Below are positions 7,102 to 10,967 of a stretch of 10,967 nucleotides of DNA, one piece after another (position 1 is the stretch's first letter; every line of letters starts with the position of its first letter). Origin of the DNA: Phoronis ovalis (taxonomy: Eukaryota > Phoronida > Phoronidae); the NCBI GenBank assembly GCA_028565635.1, contig JAOXYB010057800.1, positions 1 through 10,967 on the forward strand, in the 5' to 3' direction. Below the pieces are notes generated by a model. The model ran no database searches and was not told the origin of the DNA. It was given only the letters and a program-made list of their open reading frames with translations. A program made the translations under genes and the position numbers.

Positions 7102-8012
7102 GTAATTGCATTCCTTTATGTTTTTTTAATTTGTTTATTTAGTCATTTGTATGTTTTGCAGGACATCAGAAAGATTGGTTTTTGAAGCAAATTGAATATG
7201 ATACAGACTTTTTATGCGACCTAGGAGTTTCGGATTACAGTTTATTAGTTGGGAGACAATCATACCATCCAGATGAACTACATGAAGAAAATCTTGGTGA
7301 TGTCATACGAATGCAAAAGTAAGCTTTGGTGAAATCACAAATTGGCCCTTGCATATTAACAATTCTATTCTGCACATTATGTAGTTTTCCAAAAAGGAAA
7401 ATACAAAGTAAAATAAAAAAACCCATAAGAGCTGATGGTAAGTATGCCATATGAAATATTTTCAGATAATTTATTGTATTTGGAAATAATTAAAGCAAGA
7501 TTTTACGGAGTATTCATCTTTTACACTTTTACAGGTCTCTTTCACCAGTTAAAAATCGATGTAATTCTGCTTGTAACCATAGCAATACAAATTGTCAAAT
7601 GGTTAAGGAAAATGGAGACACAGGCATAAATTTGAAGGAAATTACAACTGATGTCACACACAGTGAAGCAGGAGATGTGCCAAGTACCAATGGCATTTTT
7701 CAAGAGACATCCATTCAACCAAGTCAAACAACAAAACAGTCGTTTTCCTTGGTGGATAATGGTAATCCAGACAAGGATGAATGCTCAAACAGAAGGTTTT
7801 TACCAAGTAGTAAAAATCCTTTACATGTGATCAATGGTGAAAATTATAAATATTTTGTAGGAATAATAGATTTTTTCGCTGTATATGGATGCCGTCAAAA
7901 AAGAGAAAGAGTTCTGAAAAGTATAAAGTATTTTTCCTTTGATCATTCAACATTACCTCCGCATCTATATGCCAGTCGATTAATTCGATTTATCAATGAG
8001 CATACTTCTTAA
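7011..8012 (+). CDS. PIP5KL1: PIP5K-like protein 1 (PIP kinase family), C-terminal three exons
   Basis: Exons 7011-7101, 7162-7318 and 7535-8012 join in frame (726 bases, 241 residues, stop TAA at 8010-8012). The protein belongs to the phosphatidylinositol-phosphate kinase family. Markers are WFLKQIEYDTDFL (residues ~36-48), VSDYSLLVG (53-61, equal to the catalytic IMDYSLLLG of PIP5Ks, Asp55 kept), NPLHVI followed by YFVGIIDFFAVYG (IID metal-binding motif, Asp195 kept) and a C-terminal LYASRLIRFINEHT. Ending there, with only a short SFDHSTLPP in place of the activation loop, is the signature of PIP5KL1. Mammalian PIP5KL1 is reported to have little or no kinase activity and to act as a partner of PIP5K enzymes; a similar role here is inference. 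Vertebrate PIP5KL1 is about 390 residues, so 150 or more N-terminal residues are unaccounted for. Confidence 0.85.
7162..7318 (+). CDS. PIP5KL1: PIP5KL1-like exon carrying the DYSLL catalytic motif
   Basis: Acceptor TATGTTTTGCAG ends at 7161 and donor GTAAGC starts at 7319. The exon has 157 bases, phase 1 to phase 2. It encodes GHQKDWFLKQIEYDTDFLC, then VSDYSLLVG, then a His/Glu-rich stretch ending DVIRMQ. The preceding intron, 7102-7161, is only 60 bp. An in-frame TAG in that intron excludes simple read-through. Confidence 0.9.
7319..7534 (+). other. PIP5KL1-like intron (216 bp, phase 2)
   Basis: Donor GTAAGC and acceptor TTTTACAG. It contains a second strong donor, GATG|GTAAGT at 7438, downstream of a weak acceptor near 7384. 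Including that cryptic exon would shift the frame and hit a stop soon after the real acceptor. Confidence 0.85.
7535..8012 (+). CDS. PIP5KL1: PIP5KL1-like last coding exon (insert, IID motif, C-terminus)
   Basis: Acceptor CTTTTACAG ends at 7534. The split codon AA|G gives Lys and the reading continues SLSPVKNRC. About 80 residues rich in Ser, Thr, Asn and acidic residues follow, including C-x3-C-x6-C (Cys92, Cys96, Cys103), before the conserved RRFLPSSKNPLHVI and GIIDFFAVYG. The corresponding linker in vertebrate PIP5KL1 is much shorter. An ATG at 7599 lies in frame but inside the exon, so it is unlikely to be the start. Confidence 0.9.
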
Positions 8013-8382
8013 CCATAGATTAAGATTATTTTGTATCATTCAAATTAATTATTTTCTATTTCTATTGTATTTTGGCTTTGCTTGTAATACATAGTGATGC
8101 ATATGGAAATTTTACATTCTTGCTGATTACATAGTCATGTGTCAGATAGGAAAAGTAAATTTTCATAGTCTTCAAGTTACTACCTTTCCAAAAATGTCTA
8201 CGTTTGCTATGTTAGCTTTTCATTTAACTGTCCAAAATTTAACAAGTAGTTTATAGATCTCAATAAGTTGTGCCTAATGGTACTCGCCCCCTTAATCAAC
8301 TTGGTGGTAAAATTATTTAAGTTGTTGTTTCAATGCACAATACATTTCCTATTGTTTACTTTCAACCAAACAGTTTTTCTAT

Positions 8383-8388
8383 TTTATT
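8383..8388 (-). terminator. Possible distal polyadenylation signal of the SLC5 gene
   Basis: TTTATT on the plus strand is AATAAA on the minus strand, about 600 bases past the SLC5 stop. Weaker ATTAAA variants (plus TTTAAT near 8509 and 8842) lie closer. If 8383 is used, the 3' ends of the two convergent genes overlap. Confidence 0.3.
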
Positions 8389-8426
8389 TCTTTAAACTCT
8401 GAGTCAGTGCTGCCATATTATTGCTT

Positions 8427-8432
8427 AATAAA
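8427..8432 (+). terminator. Probable polyadenylation signal of the PIP5KL1-like gene
   Basis: AATAAA within GCTTAATAAACTAG, about 415 bases after the stop codon. It is the first canonical hexamer downstream on this strand that I see, giving a 3'UTR of roughly 430-450 bases. Confidence 0.55.
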
Positions 8433-8481
8433 CTAGAATATTTAAAAGTAGAATATTCATGATAATTTTGTACATTCTAAT

Positions 8482-8641
8482 TAAAATCCGAAGTTTGTTT
8501 CTGCTCCATTTTAATACAAGTTTGCTATTTTTTCCTTGTTAATTATTTGTTATTTGTCCTCTTGTTCTTGTCTGTAGTGGTAGCAGAAGCAGAAAAAACA
8601 ACAGATAAGTAATGTGAGCGGACACAAACTTCGGGATTTTA
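8482..8641. mobile_element. Short inverted-repeat transposon (MITE-like), about 160 bp
   Basis: The left end TAAAATCCGAAGTTTGTTTC matches the reverse complement of the right end, TAAAATCCCGAAGTTTGTGTC, and similarity continues inward (CTGCTCCATT against CGCTCACATT), for about 28 bp with a few mismatches. Both ends begin with TA, consistent with a TA target. It has no coding capacity. It sits between the convergent PIP5KL1-like and SLC5 genes, probably inside the 3'UTR of SLC5. Confidence 0.7.
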
Positions 8642-8988
8642 GATATGACGAATTTATCCATTTGTAATCCTACATAATTGTATATCATGCAATAATTAAC
8701 AGAAATATGTATACCCCAGTATAATTATTAGCAAATTATTTTTAAAATGTAAAGTATTTTCAACTGAACTGATTGTAATACTTGTTTTGACTGCATGACT
8801 CCTTGCATACAATCCTTCAAAAATCACAATGTACCATATCTTTAATCTTCTATAATTTCACAGTATCAAATGTATTTACAATTTTGGCCAAATACAGACA
8901 ATGATTTCCAATAGATGTCTGCCAACAAGATACAAAATCTGTACAAATCGAGAAACAAACATTGTTCGTTCTGAAATAAGTGTTAATT

Positions 8989-9197
8989 CTAATAATAGTA
9001 TCCGCATATGAAAGTAGCTAGTATTGCCAAGATGACAGCATTAATATTTGTGAAGTTTTTCCATTTAGGATCCTCTTCCAGGGATATATGCTTCAAGAAA
9101 TTTTCATGGGCCTCTTCATCAGTTTCTTCATTCACCAGTTTTTTTTCAATGCCACATATCCAGTTAAACACCCGACGATAACATGGGAGATCATCAG
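8989..9197 (-). CDS. SLC5 last exon with TM14 and C-terminus
   Basis: Acceptor GCATGTTTTTCAG ends at 9198. The split codon A|CT gives Thr, then DDLPCYRRVFNWICG, a conserved helix before the final loop. ISLEEDPKWKNFTNIN leads into the last membrane helix AVILAILATFICGYYY, and the stop TAG is at 8991-8989. Ending directly after an aromatic pair is normal for SGLTs. Confidence 0.94.
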
Positions 9198-10651
9198 CTG
9201 AAAAACATGCAGAATTTCATAAAATATGCCGATAGGTGGCTGCAGATGTGACTGTGCCTGTGGTTAAATGCAGTTGTATAATTGGCATGGGAAATTACTC
9301 TGAAATGTTGCAACAGTATCTATGCAACAGGCTGGGTAACTAGTGATAGCTCAGATGACTCAAGTCCCTCTGCTTGCAGTTTAAATCATGTGATAAGGGG
9401 TATCAGAGGCAGATACATAATTCCTTAAACCATAAATTCGAAGCAAACCCTTACTTTCGGAATCAGAGGTATCTTCACCATCACATTCAGCTTCTTGATG
9501 CTTCTTCTCTGCAGTTTCATTTTTAGTGTTTAATTCAATTTCATCACTTTTCTTTTTTAGTCCAATTTCATCTATATCAGCTCTTGGTTCTTTACTGTGA
9601 CGAGTGGCATACGTCAGACGATGCAACTGAAAATTTATAATAAAAATGACTGCTCTTCTACAGCTTTTGATGTTATAGGGGCAAATTTATAGAATATACA
9701 CTCAAAACACTGATATTACTCTTTCAAGATGCTGTAAAACTGTAACGCCTAGCAGTGTGGGTTATTAGAAAATAATGCATAAAATAAAAAGCAAAACATA
9801 ACTGATGTCCGGATCTGAATGATTTCCTCTTCATCTCACAATTTGTATATGAGTGCTTAATCTTTTGACTTTGTTTTTACAGTATATAGTTTAAAAGTCT
9901 TATGCAGCATGACATATCATTAGAACTATATTATCACAGGTACGTTGTCATTGGGATATAAAGTGTCAGCAACTGTGATGCAAATGAACAATAAATGTAC
10001 TTACATATTTCTCAGGAATTGGTGCTGTTACTAAACTGATGATGATAGCAGATATTGCTGTCAGTGCAAACAAAAAAATGGCAAAATACAGATAATGGAA
10101 CTCGGTCACAATACTTGGTCTAGGATCAGGCTCTGTCGACCCGCATAGTGGAGTAGGATAGGCATACTGAACAATGAAACGAATACCTCCTGCCACTAAC
10201 CCAATCATAAGAGAAAAAAATGCTCCCTACAAAATAACAGAATTATTTCAAAGTAGTACTACAGGCATTCGTATAATTATGTGAACTATAAATCTTGTAT
10301 TTCCAGTGCGACTACATGCGAGGACTAAATTATACAGTTTTGTGATTGGACAATCATTTGATTGCTTGATGAGCCAATCAGAAAACTAAGTTCTTCCGTC
10401 AAGGGAAATTAAAAAGTGAAATGACAACACTTAAAATAGAAAACCCCATAGTGAACATTGCAAAGATTCATATTTGATTTACCTTTTCATTCAATCTTTT
10501 CCATAAAATTCCTAGCAAAAATACTGCCATTATAGGAGGCTGCAGAAAACTTGATATTTCCTGAATATATACAAACAATTCACTGCCCTGAGACGCTCTT
10601 ATGACTGGTATCCAAACAACACTGATTCCAACCAGAAAAATAACAAAAACC
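8989..10651 (-). CDS. SLC5-family sodium/glucose cotransporter (SGLT-like), last four exons
   Basis: Exons 10651-10483, 10226-10005, 9626-9455 and 9197-8989 join in frame to give 256 residues and a TAG stop. SLC5 proteins are plasma-membrane symporters that use the Na+ gradient to import sugars or related solutes. Diagnostic stretches are ASQGSELFVYIQEISSF, PPIMAVFLLGILWKRLNEK, GAFFSLMIGLVAG, HYLYFAIFLFAL, PIPEKY-LHRLTYATRHSKE and ISLEEDPKWKNF. Hydrophobic segments correspond to the last five helices (TM10-14) of the 14-helix SGLT fold. The Gln of LFVYIQ corresponds to the sugar-contacting Gln457 of human SGLT1. About 60% of the protein lies off the right edge. The closest subtype (SGLT1/4/6-like) cannot be fixed from this part. 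Confidence 0.95.
9455..9626 (-). CDS. SLC5 exon encoding the charged cytoplasmic loop
   Basis: Acceptor ATAAATTTTCAG ends at 9627 and donor GTAAGG starts at 9454 (phase 0 to phase 1). It starts LHRLTYATRHSKE, as in SGLTs, then becomes a highly charged, probably disordered stretch (KKKSDEIELNTKNETAEKK, then acidic and Ser-rich GEDTSDSE). Several Ser/Thr beside acidic residues resemble casein-kinase-2-type sites; phosphorylation is speculative. Confidence 0.92.
9627..10004 (-). other. SLC5 intron (378 bp, phase 0)
   Basis: Clean GT-AG borders. Nothing else is recognisable inside. The neighbouring introns are 9198-9454 (257 bp) and 10227-10482 (256 bp). Confidence 0.9.
10005..10226 (-). CDS. 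SLC5 exon with TM12-TM13
   Basis: The exon has 222 bases and is phase 0 at both ends. Acceptor TTATTTTGTAG ends at 10227 and donor GTAAGT starts at 10004. It opens GAFFSLMIGLVAGGIRFIV (TM12), passes an extracellular loop with Cys and Pro residues (PTPLCGSTEPDPRPSIV), then HYLYFAIFLFALTAISAII (TM13), and ends at PIPEKY, where SGLTs enter the long cytoplasmic loop. Confidence 0.95.
10338..10385. repeat. Inverted repeat with paired CCAAT/ATTGG words in an SLC5 intron
   Basis: TTTTGTGATTGG (10338-10349) and CCAATCAGAAAA (10374-10385) are inverted copies with one mismatch in 12. Between them CAATCA and TGATTG form a second small palindrome. It could be a remnant of a foldback or MITE element; the position inside an intron argues against a promoter role. 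Confidence 0.6.
10483..10651 (-). CDS. SLC5 exon with TM10-TM11 and sugar-site segment
   Basis: Acceptor TATCTTTGCAG (ending 10652) and donor GTAAAT (10482). The exon begins with one base completing an Arg codon (phase 2), then reads VFVIFLVGISVVWIPVI (TM10), the conserved ASQGSELFVYIQ and the helix FLQPPIMAVFLLGILW (TM11), ending KRLNEK. The open frame further upstream (to 10818) is intron and not SGLT-like. Confidence 0.94.
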
Positions 10652-10967
10652 CTGCAAAGATAAAAATATAGTGTACTCATCATGAGGGCTGGTGAAATAT
10701 ACGATGAATATGGGGATGGAGGTGCTACCCAAACTGATCCACTTTTACACCAAATCTCAACAAGACATTTGTCATGTCTAATGCCCATCCAATGTGCAGG
10801 ATTATATTTTTTTAACATTACTGTTTTTTTTACATTAGGAAAGAATATAATACATAATGCATTATAATCTGGTTTATCATTTTTTTAGGCTATTTCTTGA
10901 AAAAGTTCCCTGGAATTGCTACTTTTAAATAAAATCGGGAAAAAAACAAATATTTTTAGGGTTTGTT
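10652..10967 (-). other. SLC5 intron, partial (runs off the right edge)
   Basis: No upstream SGLT exon can be found here in any minus-strand frame. The sequence is AT-rich with several homopolymer runs. Open frames overlapping it are non-specific. Confidence 0.8.

Larger units (their letters stand above)
8013..8988. other. Convergent intergenic region holding both 3'UTRs
   Basis: It spans from the PIP5KL1-like stop to the SLC5 stop. It contains the polyadenylation hexamers and inverted-repeat element listed separately. No open frame of note was found. Confidence 0.7.

Noticed and set aside
7385-7437. Cryptic exon ending at a strong GTAAGT inside the PIP5KL1-like intron
   Set aside because: Including it shifts the frame into an early stop and its acceptor is weak.
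10660-10867. Open frames on both strands beside the SLC5 exon
   Set aside because: The minus frame extends into the intron beyond a strong acceptor and loses SGLT similarity there; the plus frame is its shadow.
1-10967. CRISPR arrays, prokaryotic operons, rRNA or tRNA genes, viral genes
   Set aside because: No direct-repeat/spacer pattern, cloverleaf or rRNA-like sequence was seen, and all recognised genes are intron-containing animal genes.

Overview
The window is nuclear DNA from an invertebrate animal. It is AT-rich, its genes are split by GT-AG introns of about 60 bp to several kb, it carries small inverted-repeat transposons and microsatellites, and the only recognisable proteins are animal-type. 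I cannot name the species. The profilin reads like an invertebrate profilin, and PIP5KL1- and SGLT-type genes suggest a bilaterian, possibly a deuterostome or lophotrochozoan, but that is inference.

Layout. (1) Positions 371-1137, minus strand: the first two coding exons of a profilin. The last exon lies beyond the left edge. A 5'UTR intron begins just upstream of the ATG, so the true first exon lies further right. A candidate 5' exon and promoter, with a strong GTAAGT donor and a YY1-like site, sits near 5873-5925. (2) Positions 1138-6090: intron or intergenic DNA with a G14 tract, a 488 bp transposon-like element enclosing a TG/TA microsatellite (1900-2387), and a long stretch with no recognisable gene. 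(3) Positions 7011-8012, plus strand: the last three exons (241 residues) of a phosphatidylinositol-phosphate-kinase-family protein most like PIP5KL1. It keeps the DYSLL and IID motifs but ends without the long activation loop of true PIP kinases. Its N-terminal half was not found; one possible upstream exon is at 6093-6186. (4) Positions 8989-10651, minus strand: the last four exons (256 residues) of an SLC5 sodium/glucose cotransporter. PIP5KL1 and SLC5 are tail to tail, about 1 kb apart, and a 160 bp inverted-repeat element lies between them.

Functional relation: profilin (actin monomer and phosphoinositide binding) and a PIP5K-like protein both belong to actin/PI(4,5)P2 biology, but nothing here shows they are co-regulated; the transporter is unrelated. 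I see no rRNA, tRNA, CRISPR or prokaryote-type operon. No clearly new system is evident. The most unusual points are a likely GC-AG intron in profilin, the divergent PIP5KL1-like protein with a Cys/Ser/Asn-rich insert, and three or four uncharacterised short inverted-repeat elements.
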